IMG/VR virus record: IMGVR_UViG_3300021961_000206 | Location: 1 to 41,947 of that record | DNA length: 41,947 nucleotides | Direction: 5' to 3' (one strand) | Origin: a virus | Shown here: positions 11,144 through 19,478 of the stretch, piece by piece | Position numbering within the stretch: the stretch's first letter is position 1 | How the letters are laid out: the number at the start of each line of letters is the position of its first letter | The notes under the pieces: model-generated | What the model was told of the DNA's origin: nothing | Seen by the model: the letters and a program-made list of their open reading frames with translations, nothing else | Databases searched by the model: none | Made by a program: the position numbers and the translations under genes

Positions 11144-11896
11144 ATGATTAAGCTGGTTACCTTGTTGATAGAAACAAGGCAAGATACAATAGCCCGTGAA
11201 ATAGCGTCTAATGCTATTAAACAGCTCAAAGCATTTAAACACTATGCAACCGTAATAGATCCTGAAGATTTTGAAGATGATTATCAATTATACGATGAGT
11301 TTGCTGAAGACGGTGTTGAAAGTTCTTATCCTTTTAAAACAAAAGATGGTCTTAAGAAGATATCTGTTGATACTATAATAGTCGTAAAAGGTGATAAGGT
11401 TTTTAAAAAAGGAGATTATGAAACAGGTGCTCTCAGCAAGAAAGAAGTTGTTCGAGGTTATAGCGTTCGGGGAAGTGTTCCTGGTACTGGTGATGGTATT
11501 CTTGAATTAGTTTTGACTATGAACCGTTCTACTTTTGATAATTTAGAGCCTAGACTATCAGAAATATATTTCTCGTTACTTAGTGTTGCGAGACATGAGT
11601 TAGAACATATATTTCAAACCTCAAAATCTTTTAAGACTTCCGGTCGGGAACAAGATCTTGCTAGAGATATTGATCCGGATTTTTCAAAAAGAAAGAGTTC
11701 TAAGCATTACCGTCTACTACCTAGTGAAATGGAAGCTGATGCAAAAGCTATAAACCTTGTTAAGAAAAAGAAACGCATTCCGTTTGAACAAGCTGCTAGA
11801 GAGTATTATTCAGCGATTTCACAAATACATAAAAGCGACGTTGAAAGTCTAGTGAAAGCTATTATTCCATACGCTAAGAAATTTAACTTTACGTAG
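11144..11896 (+). CDS. HExxH metallopeptidase-like protein with N-terminal leader
   Basis: A 250-residue protein. Residues 1-11 are MIKLVTLLIET, matching the short (I/L)LxE leader seen in other genes. A zinc site is visible: HELEH at 151-155 in the helix SLLSVARHELEHIFQT, and SEMEADA at 194-200, where Glu can be the third ligand, as in gluzincin peptidases. The residues in between (SKSFKTSGREQDLARDIDP) are typical of the loop. Substrate unknown. It may be packed in the head and injected, or act on virion or host proteins. A second HExxH protein lies at 36756. Confidence 0.7.
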   Translation: MIKLVTLLIETRQDTIAREIASNAIKQLKAFKHYATVIDPEDFEDDYQLYDEFAEDGVESSYPFKTKDGLKKISVDTIIVVKGDKVFKKGDYETGALSKKEVVRGYSVRGSVPGTGDGILELVLTMNRSTFDNLEPRLSEIYFSLLSVARHELEHIFQTSKSFKTSGREQDLARDIDPDFSKRKSSKHYRLLPSEMEADAKAINLVKKKKRIPFEQAAREYYSAISQIHKSDVESLVKAIIPYAKKFNFT

Positions 11897-11897
11897 C

Positions 11898-11905
11898 TAT
11901 TTATT
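11898..11905 (+). promoter_or_regulatory. Late-type gene-boundary motif TATTTATT
   Basis: It follows the stop of the peptidase gene and precedes ATG 11925 by 19 bases. An ATG at 11909 opens only a 10-codon frame. Confidence 0.4.
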
Positions 11906-11924
11906 AGTATGAAAATTTGTATAC

Positions 11925-12329
11925 ATGATAAAGTTCTCTGACCTAATAAAACTAGATAAGCAGCCTAGCGAAGAGACTAAAATGAAGAATTTTCTTTATC
12001 GCGGATCTCGAGATCAAATTAACTTACACCCGAATCCTTATAATGTAGTTGGCAGTAAGCCTGGTACTATTGAAGGTAAGGGTCCTTTAAATACTTCTAA
12101 TCATCCCGAAAATAAAAACACTTCTCAACGGTATAATAACGGGTATCCTTGGTCTTTTGATGATCCAAGCGGTATATTTGAATCAGAAGAGTTAAGTAGA
12201 ATTCATCAAGCTCTTATTGGTAGAGAGTTTCAAACTTTAGAAGATATTAAAAAAATGGCTTCTAGACTAAGACAGTCTGGATTTGCTCAAAGCGATATTG
12301 AATCCTTTATTAGAACTTACTTATTATGA
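11925..12329 (+). CDS. Hypothetical protein, 134 aa, MIKFSDLIK leader
   Basis: A 134-residue protein beginning MIKFSDLIKLDKQPSEETKM. The start resembles the MIKLxxLL leaders of other late genes. The middle is low complexity, rich in Asn, Pro and Gly (NTSNHPENKNTSQRYNNGYP). The C-terminus is helical (EDIKKMASRLRQSGFAQSDI). No family recognised. It overlaps the next gene by 4 bases (ATGA). Confidence 0.7.
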   Translation: MIKFSDLIKLDKQPSEETKMKNFLYRGSRDQINLHPNPYNVVGSKPGTIEGKGPLNTSNHPENKNTSQRYNNGYPWSFDDPSGIFESEELSRIHQALIGREFQTLEDIKKMASRLRQSGFAQSDIESFIRTYLL

Positions 12330-12832
12330 AAAATTTCGATTTAAAACAGTGGCTTATTGATAATAAGTCTGGAATGTATTCTAAGACCTCTCTTAAAGAG
12401 GCTTTAGATCCTGAGAATGGATTTGCCGATGATAACCTGAATAGAGGTGATATGTACGAAATTAACCCAGCTTCTTTAGGAATCGGACAAGCTACTGCAG
12501 ATGCTGAAATGCAAATGCAAGACGATGAGACTGATGAAGTGATTAATGAAGATGCAAGCATGAGGGTAGATTTACTTAGAACTTTATATGATGAAAAACG
12601 TTACGATAAAGATATGCTCTTAGGTCTATTAGATGACGCTCTAAGTTCTATGAAAGACTCTGACGTTAAGGCTCTATCTGATAAGGTTAAGTCAGAAATA
12701 GCTGATTATGAAAAGAAGGAATACCCGGATTATGCAGATTACGGCGGTGATACTAACGAAACAGTGGGGTATGTAATGAAAACAAAATCTCCAGAAGATA
12801 AACAATTTTTTCCTGGAGATAATAAGCGTTAG
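12326..12832 (+). CDS. Hypothetical acidic protein, 168 aa
   Basis: A 168-residue acidic protein (MKNFDLKQWLIDNKSGMYSK, then TSLKEALDPENGFADDNLN). The middle has a Met/Gln/Asp-rich stretch (ADAEMQMQDDETDEVINED). It is start-coupled to the 11925 gene by an ATGA overlap. TSLKE|A fits the loose pattern of a prohead-protease site. Function unknown. Confidence 0.7.
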   Translation: MKNFDLKQWLIDNKSGMYSKTSLKEALDPENGFADDNLNRGDMYEINPASLGIGQATADAEMQMQDDETDEVINEDASMRVDLLRTLYDEKRYDKDMLLGLLDDALSSMKDSDVKALSDKVKSEIADYEKKEYPDYADYGGDTNETVGYVMKTKSPEDKQFFPGDNKR

Positions 12833-12862
12833 TTGGAAATATGAAAAAAAATCCTTAACTTC
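12833..12862 (+). promoter_or_regulatory. Putative second-class promoter for the 12950 gene
   Basis: TTGGA (12833-12837), 17 bases containing ATGAAAAAAA, then TTAACTTC (12855-12862). It shares layout and poly-A core with 5942-5971. The rest of the leader has an ATATC/GATAT hairpin (about 12870-12884) and a 27-base purine run before the ATG. Confidence 0.4.
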
Positions 12863-12949
12863 TTTTAATATCTAAAAGATATCTTTCCTTTTTGAATTAA
12901 AAAATCGCAAAAATCGAATAAAGAAAGAGGAAAAAGAAAAGAAAAAGAA

Positions 12950-13264
12950 ATGGTAAAAGTAAGAGTTTTGGGGCTACGTGGGTGTAGTCATTGTTCAACG
13001 CTGGTAGAAGAGCTAGAAAAGCATGATATTAGTTTTACACTACTAGATGCTGATAAGAACGGTGCCTTAGCTGATAAACTAGAAGATTTCTTAGGTATCG
13101 ATGAGTACCCTATTGTTATTGTTGAGGGACCGAGAGTTAGTCATTATGTTTATAGAGGAGTTAATTACGAGAGTTTAAACGAAGTAGTTACTGGGAAGTT
13201 AGTTAAAAAAGGATGTTTAGATTCTAGAGACATGGCAAGTTACATTAAAAAGATAATACATTAA
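12950..13264 (+). CDS. Glutaredoxin-like thiol-disulfide oxidoreductase
   Basis: A 104-residue protein with the thioredoxin fold pattern: VKVRVLGLRGCSHCSTLVEE with CSHC at residues 12-15 (active-site CxxC), and DEYPIVIVEG, where the Pro is the cis-Pro next to the active site. The length is right for a phage glutaredoxin such as T4 NrdC. Likely role: a reductant for ribonucleotide reductase or other phage enzymes in the cytoplasm. Start: ATG 12950 after a polypurine leader. It is followed 1 base later by the 13266 gene. Confidence 0.8.
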   Translation: MVKVRVLGLRGCSHCSTLVEELEKHDISFTLLDADKNGALADKLEDFLGIDEYPIVIVEGPRVSHYVYRGVNYESLNEVVTGKLVKKGCLDSRDMASYIKKIIH

Positions 13265-13265
13265 T

Positions 13266-13445
13266 ATGCGATATAAAACATTAGTTTCGAACAAGTTAGA
13301 AGCTTTAGATAACTCTATTAGCAGATTAAACTCACTTCTATCCCAGGAGTTTACAAGGGAACAGTTTCAACAAGTCATTGAAGCTTTAAGAGAAAAAATT
13401 CAAGAAGTACAGACGCTAGTTAATACCGAGCAAGAAACTTTCTAA
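13266..13445 (+). CDS. Small coiled-coil protein, 59 aa
   Basis: A 59-residue protein from ATG 13266 to TAA 13445 (MRYKTLVSNKLEALDNSISR...). It is almost entirely helical, with leucines spaced as in a coiled coil (ISRLNSLLSQEF, VIEALREKIQEVQTLV). It sits 1 base after the glutaredoxin stop, so it is in the same operon. Function unknown; it could be an assembly or scaffold helper. Confidence 0.7.
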   Translation: MRYKTLVSNKLEALDNSISRLNSLLSQEFTREQFQQVIEALREKIQEVQTLVNTEQETF

Positions 13446-13453
13446 GAAAAAAG

Positions 13454-13485
13454 TTGCTTTCCTCTTCAGAAGGTAATATATTTAA
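13454..13485 (+). promoter_or_regulatory. Early-type promoter for the 13503 operon
   Basis: TTGCT (13454-13458), 18 bases, TATATTTAA (13477-13485). The spacing equals the early family and the -7 is TATATTTA instead of TATCTTTA. It stands before the HD gene and the late sigma gene, so the late sigma factor is itself transcribed from an early/middle-type promoter. Confidence 0.55.
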
Positions 13486-13502
13486 TAGATAAACCTATAA
13501 TT

Positions 13503-14273
13503 ATGTTATCAGCAGAACAGATAGAAAGTAATTTACAGAAGTTTTATAAGCTAATTGAAGAACATATCTCAGAGCCACGAGCTACTAAGCTTCTCGGATT
13601 ATATCAATCACAAGAAGAAAATTTAGTTCTCGCTCCTGCTTCCTCTCGAGCTCATTATCATAACTCCTTTCCGGGAGGTTATGTTGATCATGTGATAAGA
13701 GTCGTAGAAGCAGCCTCAAAAGTTAGTACTCTTTGGATGAGTATGGGAGCGACAATTAACTTTACGCACGAGGAGATGATATTTTCAGCAATTAATCATG
13801 ACCTAGGTAAATTAGGTTTTGACGGAAAACCTGCTTATGTCCCTAACGATTCTGAGTGGCATGTAAAAAATCAAGGTGCAAACTACAAACCTAATGTAGA
13901 GCTACCTTTTATTCCGATTCAAGATAGTTCCTTATTTATTTTACAAGCCGCCGGAATTCCATTAACTATTAACGAGTTTATCGCTATTAAGACTCACGAC
14001 GGACTCTACGACGAAGGTAATAAGCCTTATCTTATTTCAAGTCAGAATGAATCAAAACTGAGAACATCTCTACCTATAATACTACATCAAGCAGACATGA
14101 TAGCTGCAAGAATAGAATGGGAGGGAGAGTGGATCGATAAGATTGGTACTGTTAAGTCTAAAGAAGTGAGGCCTGCTACTGCAACTCAATTTAAGCAGCA
14201 AGCTGAAGCTAAAAAATTATCTAATATTGGAAAAGGTAATCCTGGATTACTTAACGCATTAAAAGGACTATAA
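13503..14273 (+). CDS. HD-domain phosphohydrolase-like protein
   Basis: A 256-residue protein with HD-superfamily metal-binding residues: HYHNSFPGGYVDHVIRVVEA (residues 51-70) with the first His residues, AINHDLGKLG with the HD pair at 99-100, and HQADMIAAR (about residue 197) with a late Asp. HD enzymes hydrolyse nucleotides or phosphate esters; the substrate here is not known. Phages of this type carry a similar gene near the late sigma gene. The C-terminal 50 residues are basic and of unknown role. Confidence 0.75.
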   Translation: MLSAEQIESNLQKFYKLIEEHISEPRATKLLGLYQSQEENLVLAPASSRAHYHNSFPGGYVDHVIRVVEAASKVSTLWMSMGATINFTHEEMIFSAINHDLGKLGFDGKPAYVPNDSEWHVKNQGANYKPNVELPFIPIQDSSLFILQAAGIPLTINEFIAIKTHDGLYDEGNKPYLISSQNESKLRTSLPIILHQADMIAARIEWEGEWIDKIGTVKSKEVRPATATQFKQQAEAKKLSNIGKGNPGLLNALKGL

Positions 14274-14274
14274 T

Positions 14275-14547
14275 ATGGTATTTGGATGGATAATGGTCGC
14301 CTTATGGGCACTAACTGTAGTAGGTTGGATTATTTTTAACCTATATCGTAAAAACGAAAAATTAGAGAACACTGTAATTAATCAAGCTAACTTTATTGGA
14401 GGGCTACAGTCCTTAATAGGAGAGTCCGATAAAGCATTGAAGAACTTAGATGATAAGATATGGATGGAGAGTGATACAGAACTACAAACAGTATTTCAGA
14501 ATCTAAAAGCAATTCAAGAAGCACTAAATCAATTTAACAGAGGGTAA
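14275..14547 (+). CDS. Single-span membrane protein with coiled coil, 90 aa
   Basis: A 90-residue protein: one N-terminal hydrophobic segment (GWIMVALWALTVVGWIIF, about residues 4-21) followed by Lys/Arg and a helical, coiled-coil-like domain to the end. The topology fits a small membrane-anchored protein with a cytoplasmic or periplasmic rod. A spanin or lysis-related role is possible but not shown by the sequence. It starts 1 base after the HD gene and overlaps the sigma gene by 1 base. Confidence 0.7.
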   Translation: MVFGWIMVALWALTVVGWIIFNLYRKNEKLENTVINQANFIGGLQSLIGESDKALKNLDDKIWMESDTELQTVFQNLKAIQEALNQFNRG

Positions 14548-15320
14548 TGGTAGAAGATATTTTTAAGGTAGAAGAGGCGGAAGTTACACTTACCAAAGAC
14601 GGTAAAGTCAGAAAAAGGAGACCTAAAAAATCTATAGACTACTTTACCTTAGAAACACAACAAGCTATTATAGATTATAGAAAAGAAAAATCTCAAGTTA
14701 AAAGAGATCAAATTTTTAACGAAAAGATCTACTATGCTTTTTATAAATTAGCTGAAAATATTATTCATACGTTTAAGTTTTATTATACGGAAGTTAATAA
14801 TATTAACGAACTTAAACATGAAGTAATTGCTTTTCTTCTCGAAAAATTACACCTTTACGATCAAACTAAAGGAAAAGCTTACTCCTATTTCGGAACTATT
14901 GCTAAGAGGTATCTTATCGTTTATAACAATAATAACTATAAAAGATTAAAAGGTAGAGCAGCAGTAGAGGATGTAGATACCGATAAAACCATTACTAACG
15001 AGCTACTAAGTAACGATTCAAGTCTCTTAGAAGAACTGACCTTTATTGATTTATTTATTCAGAGAATAGATAAAGACTTATTAGAGTTATTCCCAAAACC
15101 ACAAGAAGCTCGAGTTGGAGATGCTATTTTAGAGTTGTTTAAGCGAAGAGAGAATATTGATATCTTCAATAAAAAAGCGCTCTTCATCTACATAAAGGAG
15201 ATTACTGATGCACCTACTCCAGTCATCACTAAGGTAATAAAAGTATTAAAGGAAGTCTACAAGGAGATGCTTAACGAATATCTAGAGAAAGGGACTAATT
15301 TCGATATTTTTTCTCGCTAG
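14547..15320 (+). CDS. Late-transcription sigma factor, gp55-like
   Basis: A 257-residue protein with the features of T4 gp55-type sigma factors: a basic N-terminus (KVRKRRPKKSIDYFTLETQQ), and residues about 87-135 with LKHEVIAFLLEKLHLYD followed by KGKAYSYFGTIAKRYLIVYN, the region 2-like core that binds RNA polymerase and the promoter -10. In T4, gp55 directs the host polymerase to late promoters. Its presence here just upstream of the structural module supports late transcription of that module. It is preceded by a TM-protein gene and followed by a TATTTATT boundary motif. Confidence 0.85.
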   Translation: MVEDIFKVEEAEVTLTKDGKVRKRRPKKSIDYFTLETQQAIIDYRKEKSQVKRDQIFNEKIYYAFYKLAENIIHTFKFYYTEVNNINELKHEVIAFLLEKLHLYDQTKGKAYSYFGTIAKRYLIVYNNNNYKRLKGRAAVEDVDTDKTITNELLSNDSSLLEELTFIDLFIQRIDKDLLELFPKPQEARVGDAILELFKRRENIDIFNKKALFIYIKEITDAPTPVITKVIKVLKEVYKEMLNEYLEKGTNFDIFSR

Positions 15321-15321
15321 C

Positions 15322-15329
15322 TATTTATT
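15322..15329 (+). promoter_or_regulatory. Late-type boundary motif plus Shine-Dalgarno
   Basis: TATTTATT directly follows the sigma gene stop codon. It is followed by AAAGGAG 7 bases before the ATG at 15343, one of the few classical Shine-Dalgarno sequences in this window. Confidence 0.45.
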
Positions 15330-15342
15330 TTAAAGGAGTCTT

Positions 15343-15708
15343 ATGAGTCTTGATTTTGAAATATATAGTGGAAAGCAGTATACAGATTTAGTAAAAGATA
15401 TTGTTAAGAATCATAAAGCAAAGCAAAACCAGATTAAATTACTAACCGATCAGCTAGTAGAGATGGTTAGTGAGCCTGGAGATGCTGTTATGGTAGTACC
15501 TTTAATTAAGGGTTATCTAGATTCTGATATCAAAAACGATGAAGCTTTAGTTAAACTAGCTCAGATCTTACAGAAAGCAAACCAAAGTACTGAGTCTGCC
15601 GACGGTCCTTTTAATGAGAAAGACCTTGAGATGTTATTTAGTGATATTCAAAAAACTAATATACCTATAAAAGAGGATGAAATTAAAGCGATAACTAATG
15701 GCAACTAG
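15343..15708 (+). CDS. Hypothetical protein at the start of the baseplate module, 121 aa
   Basis: A 121-residue helical, acidic protein (MSLDFEIYSGKQYTDLVKDI...), ending IPIKEDEIKAITNGN. It is preceded by a clear AAAGGAG ribosome-binding site, rare in this genome. It overlaps the next structural gene by 11 bases. The context makes a baseplate or assembly protein likely; no family recognised. Confidence 0.7.
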   Translation: MSLDFEIYSGKQYTDLVKDIVKNHKAKQNQIKLLTDQLVEMVSEPGDAVMVVPLIKGYLDSDIKNDEALVKLAQILQKANQSTESADGPFNEKDLEMLFSDIQKTNIPIKEDEIKAITNGN

Positions 15709-16642
15709 CTTTAATCCTACCTTTGTTCAGAGTGTAGCGCAAACAGGTCAGAATACTTCTCGCCAAAAAGCGCCCTATATTATAGGACGGGTAACTCATG
15801 TTGTAGTCGGACCTACTTATGCTGGTTCGACATTAAAAGACCCTTACTATCAAAACCCTACAGACATAGGCAGTATTACGTATCAACTGTTACAGGGAGT
15901 TCAAGATAGAACTTTACAGAGCGGCGGTAATCCTATTGCAAAACCCGTTAATTCTGCAGTAAAACATCTCCCTTTAGAAGGAGAATTGGTATTACTTGTT
16001 CCAGGACCTAGTACGAAATTAAATGAAAGTAGAGGACAGCAGGATTATTACTACCTCGCTCCTTTCAATCTTTGGAATGCTAGTCATCACAACGCTTTTC
16101 CTGATCTAGGAGATCTAGCTGAATATGCTAATACCGATAATAGAACTTATGATCAATCTCTAGGATTAAATCAACCCTCAAATCTATCTGTAACTCAATC
16201 AGGAAACTATCCTTTAAACCCTGAGTTTAACGAACTGTCGAATATAAAATCACTACGAACCTTTATAGGGGATGTAACCGTAGAAGGTAGGTGGGGTAAC
16301 TCTATTAGATTCGGTTCTACTACAGCAGACAGAAAACAAAATAACTGGTCAGCAACAGGATCTATTGGAAATCCAATAACCATCATTAGAAATGGACAAG
16401 GAAAACAGATAGATCCTACAGCTTGGGTACCTACTGTTGAAGATATTAATAGGGACCCTACTTCTATTTATCTAACCTCAGGACAAAAAATAGTTATCGA
16501 TGACATACAGAATAATTTTACTTTAACAAGTCTACAAGTATCTCTGGAAAGAACTATTACAACTGCTATACCTGTTCAACAACAGTTAGCAAGTTACGAT
16601 AGTTTATCTCCTTTAGATCAAGATAAAAGAATTAGTTCATAA
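15698..16642 (+). CDS. Baseplate structural protein (gp5-like OB region)
   Basis: A 314-residue protein rich in Asn, Thr, Ser and Pro. It has YIIGRVTHVVVGPTYAGST near the N-terminus, HLPLEGELVLLVPGPS, then FIGDVTVEGRWGNSIRFGST and GNPITIIRNGQG, a series seen in spike/hub proteins of T4-like phages of Bacteroidetes and Pelagibacter. It probably carries the OB-fold part that mounts the central spike. No lysozyme motif is visible, so this is not a full T4 gp5. The role in the baseplate hub is inferred from sequence pattern and position. Confidence 0.65.
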   Translation: MATSFNPTFVQSVAQTGQNTSRQKAPYIIGRVTHVVVGPTYAGSTLKDPYYQNPTDIGSITYQLLQGVQDRTLQSGGNPIAKPVNSAVKHLPLEGELVLLVPGPSTKLNESRGQQDYYYLAPFNLWNASHHNAFPDLGDLAEYANTDNRTYDQSLGLNQPSNLSVTQSGNYPLNPEFNELSNIKSLRTFIGDVTVEGRWGNSIRFGSTTADRKQNNWSATGSIGNPITIIRNGQGKQIDPTAWVPTVEDINRDPTSIYLTSGQKIVIDDIQNNFTLTSLQVSLERTITTAIPVQQQLASYDSLSPLDQDKRISS

Positions 16643-17070
16643 TGTACGTACCACAGTTTCCATATACGGGTGACCAAGCAATTATTTCTTCAGGAAGGGT
16701 AGTACATCATTCTTATGATGATTTTATTTTTCTATTCGGTAAGAAAGGAGTGAGTCTTTCTTCTCCAGCTACTTTTACTGTAGATGCTAATGAAAGGACG
16801 ATAATATCTTCTCCTAAAATTGAATTAGGATATCAAGCTGAAAAAAATGGAGATCCTGTTTTACTAGGTAGAAAGACCGTTGAACAGCTCGGAAATTTAC
16901 TAGATGCAGTTAAAGCTCTAAGTGATGCTCTAGCTAAAATATCTGAGAAAGAGCTTGAAAAATCCATACCTGGAATAGTAAATACAAGTAAATTTCTAAG
17001 TTCACAAGCTACAACAGTAAAATCACAGTTAGGAATTAATTGTTTATCAAAATCAACTTTTACTAACTGA
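16642..17070 (+). CDS. Baseplate spike-like protein, 142 aa
   Basis: A 142-residue protein. Residues about 1-70 look like a short beta-helix with repeats of strand turns (QAIISSGRVVHHSYDDFIFL, FTVDANERTIISSPKIELGY), as in the spike C-terminus of gp5-type proteins. The C-terminal 70 residues are helical. It overlaps the previous and next genes by 1 base each. It could complement the 15698 protein as a split spike. Confidence 0.6.
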   Translation: MYVPQFPYTGDQAIISSGRVVHHSYDDFIFLFGKKGVSLSSPATFTVDANERTIISSPKIELGYQAEKNGDPVLLGRKTVEQLGNLLDAVKALSDALAKISEKELEKSIPGIVNTSKFLSSQATTVKSQLGINCLSKSTFTN

Positions 17071-19040
17071 TGGCAGGAATTGGTATATCACTAGAAAAAA
17101 TTATTATAGGAGCTGCCAAAGGAGTTGCAGATTTGCAAATCGGTGTAAATAAGATCCTATGGGGAAATGCTAATACACAGTCTGCTTTTTCAGCTAAGTA
17201 TGACCCTGTTAAAGGCAGTGTAGAGTATACTGCTCAGACTACTCAACCGGTTGCTGTAAAAAAAGGTTCATTAATAAATTCAGGATTATATAACGCCCTA
17301 GATGCTCTTAATTCTGTAGACCTTTGTAATGTTATTACGTATACGCTAGATACTATAAACTTAAAAAAGACCCCTAGACCTCCACGTGAAACGTGGGGAC
17401 CGGAGCAAGAAGCTTTTTATTCTCTACAAGATCAATGTTTTACTGTTAGAGTTTTAATTGATAAGTATACTGCTTTTCCTAATACACTAGTCTCTTCTTA
17501 TCTAGGAACAGACTTAGAGGCTATAACTAATCAAGAAGCAGTTAATACATTCGGTGCTCCGTTAAATTCTACAGATATCTCAGGTACTTCTGCTGAAAGA
17601 TTAAATACCTATAACCTACTCTTAGCTATTCAGGATATTTTTCAAAGAGAAGCTAAAACAGTTACTAAGAGTTTATTTACTCCTGAAGAGAAGCAAATAC
17701 TAAATCTAGTACCAGGGCTAGGAGGTAACGTTAATTTTATTGATGACTTCCTAGGTTTTGTAAAAAAGTATACAGACTATAGGACTATAACTAATGCAGA
17801 TTTATTAAAACTTCAAAAGAAGATCTCACAGCTTAGATCTATTTGCGTAGCTATTGAAACATTGAGTATAAAGTCTGCAGCCGCTGTTGTAGGTAATTTT
17901 CTCAATATTGATATTAGAGCTCAAATACAAGAGCTAAGTAAGTATGTAGATCCTACTAGAATAATACCTACAGTAAGACAGATCGTAGGAGCAGTTCAAG
18001 CTTTTGTTAGGATAGCTACAAAGCTTCAAAATATAATTAAACAAGCACAGTTTATTATTAAAATAGCTTTACTTGTTATTAAAGTCTTTAAATTTGTACA
18101 AGCTTTTATCTTAGGCTTACCGTTAGGTAATATTTTCACTACAGTAGGAATACAAGCAGCCTTCGATAAAGCACGTGCTGCTGCCGAAGACACTACTAAC
18201 GGACTTGTTAAGTTATTAAAGGAAGTAAATGCTTTATTAGCAGTCGTACTTATTTTTGTACGTTATTTGCTTGCTAATGCAAATGAAATTTTAATAAGAC
18301 TCCGACAACTCCTAGCTGCTTTAGAAGGTTGTGATGCCATGAAAGATTCTGAAGTACTAACAGAATTAAAAGGGTCAATAGAGAGTCTAGAAAATCTTCG
18401 AAACGATCTTGCTGCATACATAACACAGTACGATTCTAAAACTAACCCAAATACTGCCTTCTTTGGACCATATGAGATTAAAGTTATAGATGAAGAAGTA
18501 GTAGAAAGAACGATTGTTAACAGGAGAAGAAGAGGTGTTGCATTGGATAAAAACGGGTTTATTGTTGCTCAATCAGATCTTACTTTTGCTACAAATACCA
18601 CAGTAATTATCGAAGAGGTAAAGATTAAATTGATATCCGCAGGATTAGTACAACCCTCGTTATCTATACTAAGCGGATCAGATTTAGCTACTGTCAGTAC
18701 TTCTTTAGATTATCTAGATAGTAACGATGTACTACAAGACAATCTAAACATACAAACTATCGAAAACTTAGATAGCCCTGATAATGAAGATGAAAGTAAA
18801 GGAACTGGGCTTAATGCCTTTATCAATAAGCTACCAGGCGGAAGAAGCCTGAGAAAGAGAACTCGTGCAGCTTTAAATTCTTCTGCAGATAAGTTAAAAT
18901 CACAGATTGCAACAGAGGGTGAAATAGCTAGTTCCGCTATAGAATTTAGTCAAAACACTGCAACTTCGGTAGGAACCGGTACTGAAACTCCACAAGAACA
19001 AGTAGTAGGATCTACAAGAAGAGGGCGTAGAAACAGATAA
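17070..19040 (+). CDS. Large virion protein with hydrophobic helices (hub candidate)
   Basis: A 656-residue protein (MAGIGISLEKIIIGAAKGVA...). It is mainly helical in residues 200-440, with strongly hydrophobic segments at about 328-357 (FIIKIALLVIKVFKFVQAFI) and 389-402 (LLAVVLIFVRYLL). Then comes a beta-rich part about 470-530 (GPYEIKVIDEEVVERTIVNR) and a low-complexity C-terminus ending in Arg (GSTRRGRRNR). Position between the spike genes and gp25 suggests a baseplate hub or tail-tip protein. The hydrophobic helices could insert in the host membrane. No family I can name with certainty. Confidence 0.65.
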   Translation: MAGIGISLEKIIIGAAKGVADLQIGVNKILWGNANTQSAFSAKYDPVKGSVEYTAQTTQPVAVKKGSLINSGLYNALDALNSVDLCNVITYTLDTINLKKTPRPPRETWGPEQEAFYSLQDQCFTVRVLIDKYTAFPNTLVSSYLGTDLEAITNQEAVNTFGAPLNSTDISGTSAERLNTYNLLLAIQDIFQREAKTVTKSLFTPEEKQILNLVPGLGGNVNFIDDFLGFVKKYTDYRTITNADLLKLQKKISQLRSICVAIETLSIKSAAAVVGNFLNIDIRAQIQELSKYVDPTRIIPTVRQIVGAVQAFVRIATKLQNIIKQAQFIIKIALLVIKVFKFVQAFILGLPLGNIFTTVGIQAAFDKARAAAEDTTNGLVKLLKEVNALLAVVLIFVRYLLANANEILIRLRQLLAALEGCDAMKDSEVLTELKGSIESLENLRNDLAAYITQYDSKTNPNTAFFGPYEIKVIDEEVVERTIVNRRRRGVALDKNGFIVAQSDLTFATNTTVIIEEVKIKLISAGLVQPSLSILSGSDLATVSTSLDYLDSNDVLQDNLNIQTIENLDSPDNEDESKGTGLNAFINKLPGGRSLRKRTRAALNSSADKLKSQIATEGEIASSAIEFSQNTATSVGTGTETPQEQVVGSTRRGRRNR

Positions 19041-19046
19041 TAAATA

Positions 19047-19054
19047 TATTTATA
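19047..19054 (+). promoter_or_regulatory. Late-type gene-boundary motif TATTTATA
   Basis: It lies 4 bases before ATG 19059 and just after the stop of the 17070 gene. Confidence 0.4.
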
Positions 19055-19058
19055 ACAT

Positions 19059-19478
19059 ATGGCGAAATTAGATGCACTTAGAAAAATTATTCGCGAAGAA
19101 GTTCGAACAGTATTCCAAGAGGAACTTGCCGGAATTCTAAAAGAAGCTATTATAGCGAATAAAGGACACCAGACTATTACTGAGTCTGTGAAAACTACAC
19201 CTGTACCTGCTACATTGAATAGGTCTATTCCTCGACCTGTAGCACCCGTGTTAGGTCCGAATAACCCACTAAACAGCCTTTTGGCTGAAACTGCTCGATC
19301 AATGTCTCCGGAAGACTTCGGAGTTTACGGTGGACAGACATTAGAAAGAGATGCTCCGACTGTAGAGTCTGTAGATCAAATGTTTGCTAGCGCTAGAAAA
19401 AGTTCTAACTTCGAAGCAATTGAAATTAATGCAATTCCAGATTTTTCTGCTGCAATGGCTAAAATGAATATCCTCTAG
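19059..19478 (+). CDS. Hypothetical baseplate-region protein, 139 aa
   Basis: A 139-residue protein. The N-terminal 35 residues are a charged helix, MAKLDALRKIIREEVRTVFQ then EELAGILKEAIIANKGH, which includes an ILKE|A sequence like the leader pattern elsewhere. The rest is Pro/Ser/Asn-rich with little predicted structure. It is followed by gp25 with a 1-base overlap. It may be a linker or assembly protein of the wedge. Confidence 0.65.
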   Translation: MAKLDALRKIIREEVRTVFQEELAGILKEAIIANKGHQTITESVKTTPVPATLNRSIPRPVAPVLGPNNPLNSLLAETARSMSPEDFGVYGGQTLERDAPTVESVDQMFASARKSSNFEAIEINAIPDFSAAMAKMNIL

